DNA of 64,000 bases from Sodalis ligni (GTDB taxonomy: Bacteria > Pseudomonadota > Gammaproteobacteria > Enterobacterales > Enterobacteriaceae). The position numbers were made by a program, and so were the translations under genes. Every line of letters starts with the position of its first letter. The stretch's first letter is position 1. Below the pieces are notes generated by a model that made no database searches, was not told the DNA's origin, and was given only the letters and a program-made list of their open reading frames with translations. Below are positions 1-10,397 of this stretch, in pieces. The stretch lies in NCBI RefSeq assembly GCF_016865525.2, contig NZ_CP075169.1, forward strand, positions 496,337 through 560,336, written 5' to 3'.

Positions 1-92
1 CCGACGCGCTGGCGTCTGCCGGTTAATTGATTAAACAACGTGGTTTTTCCGGCATTGGGATTACCGATCAGGCCGATGGTAAGCTGGTTCAT
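1..92 (-). CDS. feoB: Ferrous iron transporter B, N-terminal 30 codons only
   Basis: Cut by the left window edge. The minus strand encodes an N-terminus that begins MNQLTIGLIGNPNAGKTTLF, the start of the cytosolic GTPase domain of FeoB with the G1 (P-loop) motif GNPNAGKT. FeoB is the inner-membrane Fe(II) permease; its GTPase domain is needed for uptake. It lies downstream of feoA in the same direction, but 124 bp separate the two, more than I would expect for a tightly packed feo operon. Only the first 30 residues are visible, so intactness cannot be judged. Confidence 0.9.
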   Translation of the reverse strand, partial: MNQLTIGLIGNPNAGKTTLFNQLTGRRQRV

Positions 93-216
93 ATCCTTTG
101 GAGCTTCCGTAGTAAGAATGGGCTTAGATAAAAATGCGGGATGGATTGATACTCCGACTTCTTAAATAAAGGCATTTAAAAAAAGTTTTCAAAATATTTA
201 CATCATTAATAGGAGA

Positions 217-441
217 TCAGCATCCATCATTGAATATAATCTGTGCAAGGTCGTTTTTCCGTAACGCTAAGTGTGTTCCACGGGTCTCAATTTGAATAGG
301 ATCACCCAAAGGGGCAATACGAACGACGCGAAATGAGCTGCCCGGCAGCATACCCAGGGACAAAAGTTTTTGCCGGAAGGCCAGGCTGATTTTGCTGGTG
401 TAGCCGGTGATGGTATAGCGTTGATGTGGAATGAGGTGCAT
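217..441 (-). CDS. feoA: Ferrous iron transport accessory protein FeoA
   Basis: 74 residues, the usual size of FeoA, a small SH3-like cytoplasmic protein that assists FeoB. The core matches the family closely: the segments [16 protein letters not shown] and [20 protein letters not shown] are characteristic. It precedes feoB on the same strand and so probably starts the feo operon. The upstream region is very AT-rich and contains the perfect palindrome TCAATATTGA at 504-513. I cannot identify a convincing Fur or FNR box by eye, although feo operons are normally controlled by both. The start ATG is followed by His-Leu-Ile-Pro; no alternative start fits better. Confidence 0.93.
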   Translation of the reverse strand: MHLIPHQRYTITGYTSKISLAFRQKLLSLGMLPGSSFRVVRIAPLGDPIQIETRGTHLALRKNDLAQIIFNDGC

Positions 442-814
442 GTAATATTCTTTCTCATGAAATGGATGAACAACAATAAGATGTTATGAATTGAATAATA
501 TCCTCAATATTGATAATGTAATTTATTAGAAGACTGTAATATCAATATATACATTCATTTCATGATAATAGACAGGAAGGCCATCGGATGGCACAGTTTT
601 TAACACCAATGAGATTCATTTGCAAATAAAAAGTATTCTTAAATGGCGCAAACGCTGGATATTTATTTGAGGTTAATAAGATATGTTTATTGGGATTGAT
701 TGAATGAATCTGTGATAATATTATCTAACTAATAGTTATTAACTATATTAATATGAAAAAAATATTACTCGGATCAATTAACGGTTAATGAATATCGTTT
801 AAGGAGCATCAACA

Positions 815-849
815 ATAAAAAACCTGACTGGTAGGTCAGGTTTTTTTAT
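815..849. terminator. Bidirectional rho-independent terminator
   Basis: Stem AACCTGAC (821-828) pairs with GTCAGGTT (835-842) around a 6-base loop. An A-run lies on the left and a T-run on the right, so it can work on both strands. It sits in the gene-poor gap between feoA and tex. Confidence 0.75.
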
Positions 850-1300
850 TCTGCTTCGCCGAGATTGGTGGTCACTTTGAAGTAGCACCGCATGTATCTG
901 TTAGCTCTAGGTGAGTTTAGCATTTTTTTTGGTATCGTCAATCTAATGTGACTGTCCGTTTCAGATGGAGAACATATAATCGGCGAGCTAACAGTTATGC
1001 GGATGCGGTCCTCTGAGCAGTAGTTGCAATTTACTCACTTCAACTTTACCCAATTAGAAACAGGTGGTGCTGTTTGATCTGCCTTCGCCCACAGAGTACT
1101 GCGTGTATCTGTTAGCGCTGATACCCGTCGCGAGGGAAACCCAAAGGCATAAGCGGCGTGTGGCGCTCTGTAATAAATAGGAGCAGCCTCAGTGATTAGT
1201 CTGAATACCATAGTGGTAACGCTGAATATAATTCACGTCACCCTGCAGATAATCGTTGTCGTCAAGCAGCTGACCGGACGCCCTTAAGGATCGAAGGAAC
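850..1300. other. Gene-free stretch with a possible decayed transposase fragment
   Basis: No credible gene. A 12-base word, GTATCTGTTAGC, occurs twice in direct orientation (near 894 and 1104), each time after a similar lead-in, and its inverse GCTAACAG occurs near 986. On the minus strand, 1189-1275 reads QLLDDNDYLQGDVNYIQRYH and then YGIQTNH before a stop. This vaguely resembles the Y-I-x-x-Y-N-x-x-R-x-x-H ending of IS3-type integrases, so the stretch may be a worn insertion-sequence end. That reading is weak. Confidence 0.25.
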
Positions 1301-1305
1301 TGAAT

Positions 1306-1337
1306 AAAGGCGGAGGATTAACCACCTTCCGCCTTTT
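1306..1337. terminator. Rho-independent terminator downstream of tex
   Basis: The arm AAGGCGGAGG pairs with CCTTCCGCCTT (one bulged base) and is followed by T5. The T-run is on the plus strand and an A-rich stretch sits on the other side. It lies 40-70 bases past the tex stop codon and probably insulates tex from the feo side. Confidence 0.65.
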
Positions 1338-1379
1338 TAGTTGCTGAATCTTTAAATCATTCTGTATATTTTCTGTAAA

Positions 1380-3704
1380 TCAACGTTTTTTACCCAACGC
1401 GGCGGCCAGCGCGTCGCCCATGGCGCTGTTGCCGGCGGCGGAGGGGCTGGCCTGACGGTTTTTCGACGCCGGCCGGGCCTGAGCCTCGCGCCGCTTATCG
1501 CCGCCGTCGCGGCGGCTGGCGGTTTCTCCCGGCTGCTCGTCCAGCCGCATGGTCAGGGCGATGCGTTTGCGCTGCAGGTCCACGTCCATGACCTTAACCT
1601 TGACGATATCGCCGGCTTTCACCACTTTATGGGGATCGTCCACATAATGCGTCGCCAGGGAGGAAATATGCACCAGGCCGTCCTGATGGACGCCGATATC
1701 CACGAATGCGCCGAAGTTGGTGACATTAGTGACGGTGCCTTCCAGTATCATGCCTAAGGACAGGTCATTCATGGTTTCCACCCCCTCGGCGAAGGTGGCG
1801 GTCTTGAATTCCGGCCGCGGGTCGCGCCCGGGTTTTTCAAGCTCTTTAAGGATGTCCGTCACCGTTGGCAACCCCACGCGCTCATCGGTAAAACGAACCG
1901 GGTCCAGAGTTCGCAGGGCACCGCCGTTACCCATGACCTTTTCCAAGGGCAGCTGTATCGCCTGGAGGATGCGTTCCACCACCGGATAGCTCTCAGGATG
2001 CACGGTTGAGGCATCCAGCGGATTATCGCCGTGATTGATGCGTAAAAAACCGGCGCACTGTTCGAAAGCCTTGGGCCCCAGACGACCGATCTTCAGCAAT
2101 TGGTTACGATCCCGGAACCGGCCGTTTTCATCCCGCCAGTTGACGATATTTTGCGCCATCATACGGGTCAGCCCGGCCACCCGGCTCAGCAAAGGCACGG
2201 AGGCGGTATTCAGATCAACGCCGACGGCGTTCACGCAGTCTTCCACCACCGTATCCAGTTTTTTCGCCAGCAGGCTTTGGCTGACGTCATGCTGATACTG
2301 GCCGACGCCGATGGATTTCGGATCGATTTTCACCAGCTCAGCCAGCGGATCCTGCAGCCGGCGGGCAATGGACACCGCGCCGCGCAGCGACACATCCAGA
2401 TCCGGGAATTCCAGCGCCGCCAGTTCCGAGGCGGAATAGACCGACGCTCCCGCCTCGCTGACGATGACCTTTTGCGCAGTGACGGCCGGGAACTGCTCTT
2501 TGACCTGGGCAAAGAACCGCTCGGTTTCACGGGACGCGGTGCCGTTGCCGATAGCCACCAGTTCCACCCGGTGCCTGACGCACAGGGCCGCCACGGCCGT
2601 CGCCGCTTTCGCCGTCTGGCCGGTATGGGGATAGATGGTATCCGTGGCCACCAGCTTGCCGGTATCGTCCACCACCGCCACCTTTACCCCGGTGCGCAAG
2701 CCCGGATCCAGTCCCATGGTGGGGCGCAGACCGGCCGGCGCGGCCATCATCAGGTCGTGCATATTGCGGGCGAATACCTGGATGGCCTCTTCTTCGGCCT
2801 TCTCCCGGATGGTGCCCAGCAGCTCGGTTTCCAGGTGCAGCAAGATTTTAATGCGCCAGGTCCAGTTCACCACGCTCCTGCGCCAGGCATCTCCCGGCGC
2901 CTGATCCAGCCGCAGCTGCAGATGATCGACAATCATCTGTTCGCAGTAGCTTTCACGGGGCGGTTCGTCGGAGTGCGGATCGGCGTTGAGGGATATTTGC
3001 AAAACGCCTTCGTTGCGACCGCGGAACATGGCCAGCGCGCGATGGGACGGGACCTGCGACAGGGGTTCCTGATGAGCGAAATAATCGCGGAATTTCGCCC
3101 CCTCCTCTTCCTTGCCGGCGACGACCCGCGACACCAGATGGGCGTTTTTCCACAGATAATGGCGGATTTTGGCCAGCAGGGCGGCATCCTCGGCAAAACG
3201 CTCCATCAGGATATAACGCGCCCCGTCCAGGGCGGTCTTGGCATCGGCCACGCCTTTTTCGGCGTTTACATAGTCCGCCGCCACTATTTCCGGCTGCCGG
3301 GAGGGATCCTGCCATAACAGATCGGCCAAGGGTTCCAGCCCCGCCTCGAGGGCGATTTGCCCGCGGGTGCGCCGCTTGAGTTTATACGGCAGATAGAGGT
3401 CTTCCAGCTCGGTTTTGCTCAGCGTCGCATTAATAGCGGCAGCCAGCGGTTCGGTCAGTTTGCCTTGGTCGTCGATGGATTTCAGAATAGTCTGACGCCG
3501 TTCCTCCAGTTCCCGCAGGTAACCGAGGCGGGTTTCCAACTGACGTAGCTGGGTATCGTCCAGGCCGCCGGTGACCTCTTTGCGGTAACGGGCAATGAAA
3601 GGGACGGTATTTCCTTCGTCAAGCAGGCGGATCGCGGCGTCCACTTGTTCAGGACGGGCCTTCAACTCAGCGGCGATAAGGCGATTCAGGGGTTCATTCA
3701 TCAT
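1380..3704 (-). CDS. yhgF: Tex-family RNA-binding transcription accessory protein
   Basis: 774 residues, essentially the same length as E. coli YhgF. Domains in order: the Tex N-terminal helical region, a YqgF/RNase H-like fold around residues 325-430 ([20 protein letters not shown]), a helix-hairpin-helix region around 490-560 ([20 protein letters not shown]), and a C-terminal S1 RNA-binding domain around 650-720 ([20 protein letters not shown]). The last 45 residues are basic and low-complexity. Tex proteins are cytoplasmic nucleic-acid-binding factors thought to act in transcription. Two adjacent ATG codons open the frame; either could serve. Its place between feoA and greB matches enteric gene order. 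Confidence 0.95.
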   Translation of the reverse strand: MMNEPLNRLIAAELKARPEQVDAAIRLLDEGNTVPFIARYRKEVTGGLDDTQLRQLETRLGYLRELEERRQTILKSIDDQGKLTEPLAAAINATLSKTELEDLYLPYKLKRRTRGQIALEAGLEPLADLLWQDPSRQPEIVAADYVNAEKGVADAKTALDGARYILMERFAEDAALLAKIRHYLWKNAHLVSRVVAGKEEEGAKFRDYFAHQEPLSQVPSHRALAMFRGRNEGVLQISLNADPHSDEPPRESYCEQMIVDHLQLRLDQAPGDAWRRSVVNWTWRIKILLHLETELLGTIREKAEEEAIQVFARNMHDLMMAAPAGLRPTMGLDPGLRTGVKVAVVDDTGKLVATDTIYPHTGQTAKAATAVAALCVRHRVELVAIGNGTASRETERFFAQVKEQFPAVTAQKVIVSEAGASVYSASELAALEFPDLDVSLRGAVSIARRLQDPLAELVKIDPKSIGVGQYQHDVSQSLLAKKLDTVVEDCVNAVGVDLNTASVPLLSRVAGLTRMMAQNIVNWRDENGRFRDRNQLLKIGRLGPKAFEQCAGFLRINHGDNPLDASTVHPESYPVVERILQAIQLPLEKVMGNGGALRTLDPVRFTDERVGLPTVTDILKELEKPGRDPRPEFKTATFAEGVETMNDLSLGMILEGTVTNVTNFGAFVDIGVHQDGLVHISSLATHYVDDPHKVVKAGDIVKVKVMDVDLQRKRIALTMRLDEQPGETASRRDGGDKRREAQARPASKNRQASPSAAGNSAMGDALAAALGKKR

Positions 3705-3918
3705 ACTGTTTTGGTCGTCATCACGTTATAGGTAACTTATGCAGTGGACAGTTATACGGATTGCGTGAGCAAAATGCCAGCCGCGCGAGCATCCCCGACC
3801 CTGGTTTGAGAGGGGCGCCTCACCCAGCGCCGCGGTCTGTGGTATATTTTTATACCCGTCATAAGCTAGGTTGCATTTAGGATATATCGTCCGGCAATAA
3901 TCCTTACGTTAAAAGGTC

Positions 3919-4494
3919 ATGATGAAAACGAACCTTATTACCCGTCAGGGCTATCAGGAACTACAGGCGGAATTGGACCACCTGTGGAAGCGCTACCGGC
4001 CCGAAATCACCGAAAAAGTTTCCTGGGCCGCCAGCCTGGGGGATCGCAGTGAAAATGCCGATTATCATTACAACAAAAAAATACTGCGGGAAATCGATCG
4101 CCGGGTGCGTTATCTGCGTAAGGTATTAAAAGAAGCGCGGGTGGTGGATTACTCCCCTCAGCAGGAGGGCAAGGTTTTCTTCGGCGCCTGGGTGGAAGTG
4201 GAAAATGAGCAGGGGGAGCGTATTGGTTTTCGCATCGTCGGACCTGATGAAATTTTCAAACATAAATCCTACATTTCCATCGATTCGCCCATGGCGCGGG
4301 CGCTGATCAAAAAGCGGTGGATGACGAAGCGGTGGTGCAAACCCCGCCGGCCCCAAGACCTGGTATGTGACCGCCATTTCTTACCAGCCGCGGCCGGAAT
4401 AATTCAGGATTATTTAACCGGGAAACAGGTTCTTAAATTTCGTAAACGGCGCACAATAAGAATGAAAGCTATTGGGTATAATCGGCGTCTTTGA
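3919..4494 (+). pseudogene. greB: Transcript cleavage factor GreB, 3' end frameshifted twice
   Basis: Residues 1 to about 130 match GreB, which rescues backtracked RNA polymerase by stimulating transcript cleavage. The coiled-coil N-terminal domain with the acidic tip (WAASLGDRSENADYHYNKK) is present, as is the start of the FKBP-like C-terminal domain up to ISIDSPMARALIKK. The frame is then lost. Restoring one A at the A5 run 4309-4313 and one C at the C4 run 4342-4345 gives VDDEAVVQTPAGPKTWYVTA and the expected stop at 4400-4402, for a protein of about 160 residues. As read, translation runs on to 4494 with an unrelated tail. Start is at 3919, or at the second ATG at 3922, which matches E. 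coli. Either decay or sequencing error in homopolymers. Confidence 0.85.
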
Positions 4495-4633
4495 AGCTCA
4501 AAATGTGGATAACTACGTATTTCCATATGCTTTGTAACAATTTTGCTTAGAATATACACCTGAAACCGCTGTCCGTGTCTTACAGGTTTCTGAACAATAC
4601 GCTTACGGGTGTATCGCCTTTGGGAGAGAAACA

Positions 4634-6717
<2,084 letters not shown>

Positions 6718-6810
6718 ACATTCCAGCGGGCACCGCCGCCAAGTCCGGGGTGAGCTGGCAGTCGCGAAACCCTCGCCATGCTGATGCCCTGCTGAAATTC
6801 GGCGGCGCAT

Positions 6811-6860
6811 AAAAAAGCCCTTTACCACCGAGAGACTGCCTTTCGGGGGTAAAGGGCGGA
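6811..6860 (-). terminator. Rho-independent terminator downstream of pckA
   Basis: GCCCTTTACC at 6817-6826 pairs perfectly with GGTAAAGGGC at 6848-6857. Read on the minus strand the stem is followed by T6, so it mainly terminates pckA. It lies about 130 bases beyond the pckA stop, between the converging envZ and pckA genes. Confidence 0.85.
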
Positions 6861-6990
6861 TTGCTACAGGGTATTAGTCCATCATCAACCTGCCGGGGGG
6901 CTCTCATCCTTGAAAGCCGCTCCCTGTGTCGATAATCCTGCGGAACAACGACTTGCGGGCATTATTCCACGATTACCGGCACATGCGCCT

Positions 6991-8611
6991 TTAAAGCGCC
7001 GGCCCGGCTTTTACCAATGCCTGTCCTGCCGTGGTGTCGGTATATTTTTCAAAATTGGTGGTAAAGCGGCGGGCCAGATCCTCGGCTTTTTCCTGCCATG
7101 CCTTGGGATCCTCATAGGTCTTGCGAGGATCGAGGATATTGCTGTCTACCCCTTCCAGCTTCATCGGCACGGCAAGGTTGAATATCGGCAATGTAATGGT
7201 TTCTTCATCGTCGATATCGCCGCTTAATATGGCGTTGATGATAGTCCGGGTCGCTTTGATGGAAATACGTTTACCGGTACCGTTCCAGCCGGTGTTCACC
7301 AAATAAGCCTTGGCACCTACGGCGTTCATGCGTTTTGCCAGGACTTCGGCGTATTTTGTAGGATGCAGGGATAAGAATGCCGCGCCGAAGCAGGCGGAAA
7401 ACGTCGGCGTAGGCGCCGTGATTCCCCGTTCCGTACCGGCCAGTTTAGCGGTAAATCCCGACAGGAAATGATATTGCGCCTGTTCCACGGTCAGCCTGGA
7501 AACCGGCGGCAGCACCCCGAAGGCATCGGCGGTGAGGAAAATCACTTTTGGATGCATGGCCGGCTTTGGAAACGGGTTTAACGATATTTTCAATGTGGTA
7601 GATGGGATAGGAAACCCGGGTATTTTCGGTTTTGCTGCCGTCATCATAATCCACGGTGCCGTCGGCGCGGACCACCACGTTTTCCAGCAGGGCGTCGCGC
7701 CGGATGGCATGATAGATTTCCGGTTCGGCTTCTTCGGAAAGATGAATGGTCTTGGCGTAGCAGCCGCCTTCAAAATTGAAGACCCCGTCGTCATCCCAGC
7801 CATGTTCGTCGTCGCCGATGAGACGGCGGTTCGGATCGGTGGAAAGGGTGGTTTTGCCGGTGCCGGACAGGCCGAAGAATACCGCGACATCATCATCGGC
7901 GCCGACGTTGGCGGAGCAGTGCATGGAAGCAATGCCTTGCAGCGGCAGGAGGTAGTTCATCATGGAGAACATACCCTTTTTCATTTCGCCGCCGTACCAG
8001 GTGCCGCCGATCAACTGCATCCGTTCGGTGAGATTGAATGCGACGAAGTTTTCCGAATGCATCCCCTGTTTTTGCCAATCCGGATTGGTGCATTTAGCGC
8101 CGTTCATCACCACGAAATCCGGTGTGAAACCGACTAATTCTTCTTTCGTCGGGCGGATAAACATGTTTTTGACAAAATGCGCCTGCCAGGCCACTTCGGT
8201 AATAAACCGAACCTTCAACCGGGTATTGTCATTGGCGCCGCAAAACGTATCCACAACAAACAGACGTTTGCCGGATAGCTGTTTCGCCACGAGCTGTTTA
8301 AGTTCGCTCCAGGTTTCCTGACTTAGCGGGTGATTGTCGTTATTGCCTTTACCCTGATCTGACCACCAGACCGTATCGCGGGTAACGTCATCGCGTACCA
8401 AATACTTGTCTTTCGGCGAACGCCCGGTAAAAATGCCGGTATCCACTGCTACTGCTCCGGACTGGGTCACGATGCCACGCTCGAAACCCTCCAGGGAAGG
8501 ATCTGTCTCTTCCTGGAATAATTGCGCAAAGCCCGGGTTATAAATCAACTCACTGCAGTCGGTGATGCCATAGCCGACAAGGTCATGCGCACTGATACCA
8601 TAACTTGCCAT
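6991..8611 (-). pseudogene. pckA: PEP carboxykinase (ATP), single-base frameshift
   Basis: Encodes ATP-dependent phosphoenolpyruvate carboxykinase, the first committed step of gluconeogenesis (oxaloacetate + ATP to PEP + CO2 + ADP). The gene length is 1621 bases: 539 codons plus stop plus exactly one extra base. The frame breaks at a T4 run on the plus strand, 7546-7549 (AAAA in the message). Removing one A joins ...SKAGHASK to [18 protein letters not shown] with full conservation on both sides. The kinase P-loop [11 protein letters not shown] and the metal-binding segment [13 protein letters not shown] lie before the break. As written, translation gives a 388-residue truncated product with a wrong tail. 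Everything else looks unchanged, so either the lesion is very recent or it is an assembly error. Confidence 0.9.
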
Positions 8612-8811
8612 CTGACGACTCCTTAGCTTTCGATTAATGCCTACTGCGATTGTAAGGTTTAATCATTCCATCACTGAGAGGTGGGTCATGAAATGACCTA
8701 AGTCAGCAGTCTTTACACTGATTTGTGTGCTGACGCATAAATTTTGCTTCAGCTTGGGGTAATATCAGCAGGTTATCCTGCCTGGATTTCCGCATGACAG
8801 AAATCACCTTT

Positions 8812-9690
8812 TCAGTGCAATTGCACGTCAGAGCCGCTGTGGTCTTGCTTAAGCGTTTTGATATCGTCTGCGTCAAAGCGGTAAAGACTGCCGCAGAAAT
8901 CGCAATGCATATCTATTTTTCCATCCTGGACAAGCATCTCTTGCAGGTCGTGTTCCGGCAGCGTCAGCAGCGCGTCAGCACATCGCTGGCGCGAACAGGT
9001 GCAGCGGAAGCTCACTTCCTGCGCCGGATACAGCGTGACTTCTTCCTGATGATAAAGCCGGTATAACAGTTCGTCCGCCGGAAGGTTAAACAACTCTTCC
9101 CCCTTGACGGTGGCGGTCAGCTGCGCCAGATGGTCAAAATCTTCCTCGCTGGCGTTTTGCGCCGGCAGCACCTGCAGCAGCATGCCGGCGGCGGCCACTT
9201 CGCCGTTATGGATGCCGGTGCGGATAAACAGCCGGGTCAGGAGCTGTTCGGATTGCAAAAAATAGCTCTCCAGGCAGTCGGCGAGGCGTTCTCCTTCCAG
9301 CCCCACCACGCCCTGATAGCGCTCACCTTCGTCCGGCGTCAGCGTAATGACCAGATAACCGTTGCCCACCATTTCATGCAGGGTGCTGTTATCGTCGATG
9401 GCGCCGTTGATACGCGCTACGCCGCGCATATGCTGCTCATGGTCGCCGTTGATAACCGCCAGACGCAACGGGCCGTCTCCCTGTAACTGTACGGTGATTT
9501 CACCCTTGAACTTCAGCGTGGCGGTGAGCAGGCTGGTGGCCACCAGCATTTCCCCGAGCAGGTTTTTCACGCATGGCGGGTAATCGTGCTGACCGAGGAC
9601 TTGCCGGTAGGTATCATGCAATGAAACCAGTTCACCCCGAACGGCATAATTCTCAAACAAATAACGGTGCAGCTGGTCTTGAATGGCCAT
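8812..9690 (-). CDS. hslO: Redox-regulated chaperone Hsp33
   Basis: 292 residues, normal for Hsp33, a cytoplasmic holdase switched on by oxidation and heat. The C-terminal zinc switch is complete: CTC followed later by CDFC (CxC...CxxC) supplies the four ligand cysteines. The N-terminal substrate-binding core is well conserved ([20 protein letters not shown]). It lies 29 bases downstream of hslR on the same strand, as in other enterics, so the two are probably co-transcribed as a heat-shock pair. The final nine residues after DIKTLKQ are probably the least conserved part. Confidence 0.96.
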   Translation of the reverse strand: MAIQDQLHRYLFENYAVRGELVSLHDTYRQVLGQHDYPPCVKNLLGEMLVATSLLTATLKFKGEITVQLQGDGPLRLAVINGDHEQHMRGVARINGAIDDNSTLHEMVGNGYLVITLTPDEGERYQGVVGLEGERLADCLESYFLQSEQLLTRLFIRTGIHNGEVAAAGMLLQVLPAQNASEEDFDHLAQLTATVKGEELFNLPADELLYRLYHQEEVTLYPAQEVSFRCTCSRQRCADALLTLPEHDLQEMLVQDGKIDMHCDFCGSLYRFDADDIKTLKQDHSGSDVQLH

Positions 9691-9719
9691 AATCGTCTCT
9701 TTTACCGGAGGTGGCCGGT

Positions 9720-10145
9720 TTACTCCCCAGGCTCACCATATTTAAATTTAATCAGGTTGCGACGCTCTTTTTTGTCCGGACGCCGGTCCGGATGGGTCAC
9801 ATTCTGTGCGTTTATCTTGCGCGCCGCGGCCAGTTTTTCCCGTTTCGCCACGCTCGCCTGGGTTTCGCTATAGAGCAGTTGCGCTTCACTGGCTGACCGG
9901 CGTTGCAGCGTCAGCGTAAGCGCAATCACCGTCCGTTCATCGTCACCCTGGCGAAGCGTGATTTGGGCGCCGCTTTCCATGATTTTACTGGGTTTGGTCC
10001 GTTGCCCGTTGTAGTGAACCTTGCCGCCTTCCACCATCTCGCGGGCGATAGCGCGGGTTTTATAAAACCGGGCCGCCCATAGCCATTTATCGAGCCGGAT
10101 ACTTTCATCCTGACCCTGTTCCTGAGTGCCCTTACTTTTCATCAT
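9720..10145 (-). CDS. hslR: Heat shock protein 15, ribosome-recycling S4-domain protein
   Basis: 141 residues. The S4 RNA-binding fold occupies the N-terminal half ([20 protein letters not shown], then [15 protein letters not shown]), followed by the basic C-terminal tail typical of Hsp15 ([20 protein letters not shown]). Hsp15 binds 50S subunits carrying a stranded nascent chain. Two adjacent ATG codons open the frame, preceded by GGAGG at a good distance. Its start overlaps the end of the yrfG remnant, mirroring the yrfG-hslR-hslO order expected here. Confidence 0.95.
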   Translation of the reverse strand: MMKSKGTQEQGQDESIRLDKWLWAARFYKTRAIAREMVEGGKVHYNGQRTKPSKIMESGAQITLRQGDDERTVIALTLTLQRRSASEAQLLYSETQASVAKREKLAAARKINAQNVTHPDRRPDKKERRNLIKFKYGEPGE

Positions 10146-10278
10146 GCCTCCGCATCACTACTTGGGGATAACCAAACGTATGGGTGGAAAGTAATAAATC
10201 AAGGTGCCGGTCCGGCAAAGTGCCGTCCATAGCATGGATAACATTATCAATCTGATGCCAATGGATAGCAGGTGGCAT
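10132..10278 (-). pseudogene. yrfG: Remnant of the GMP/IMP nucleotidase gene yrfG with a large internal deletion
   Basis: A 48-codon frame beginning MPPAIHWHQIDNVIHAMDGT. Its first part resembles the N-terminus of YrfG (motif I, here AMDGTL for LDMDGTL, with the first catalytic Asp of the HAD motif changed). It then jumps directly to DRHLDLLLSTHTFGYP, which in the full protein lies about 130 residues in, at HAD motif III. After GYP the similarity stops and the frame ends inside hslR. About 170 of the expected 220 residues are missing. The position, between igaA and hslR, is exactly where yrfG sits in relatives. The enzyme cannot be functional. Confidence 0.8.
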
Positions 10279-10397
10279 GCATGCTCCCGGAATGGTGGGC
10301 GGCGATACGTAAAACAGGGATGCCCGCGCCGGCCTGCGCCGGGGCGGACCTGTCCATTAGGGTAGCATATTTTTTTGTCGCACCGCGACGCGATGGG

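Noticed and set aside
2100..3317. A 405-codon open frame on the plus strand
   Set aside because: Antisense shadow of tex with no family resemblance and unusual composition.
4403..4494. Extra C-terminal tail of the greB frame
   Set aside because: Produced by the frameshifts; the ancestral stop is at 4400-4402.
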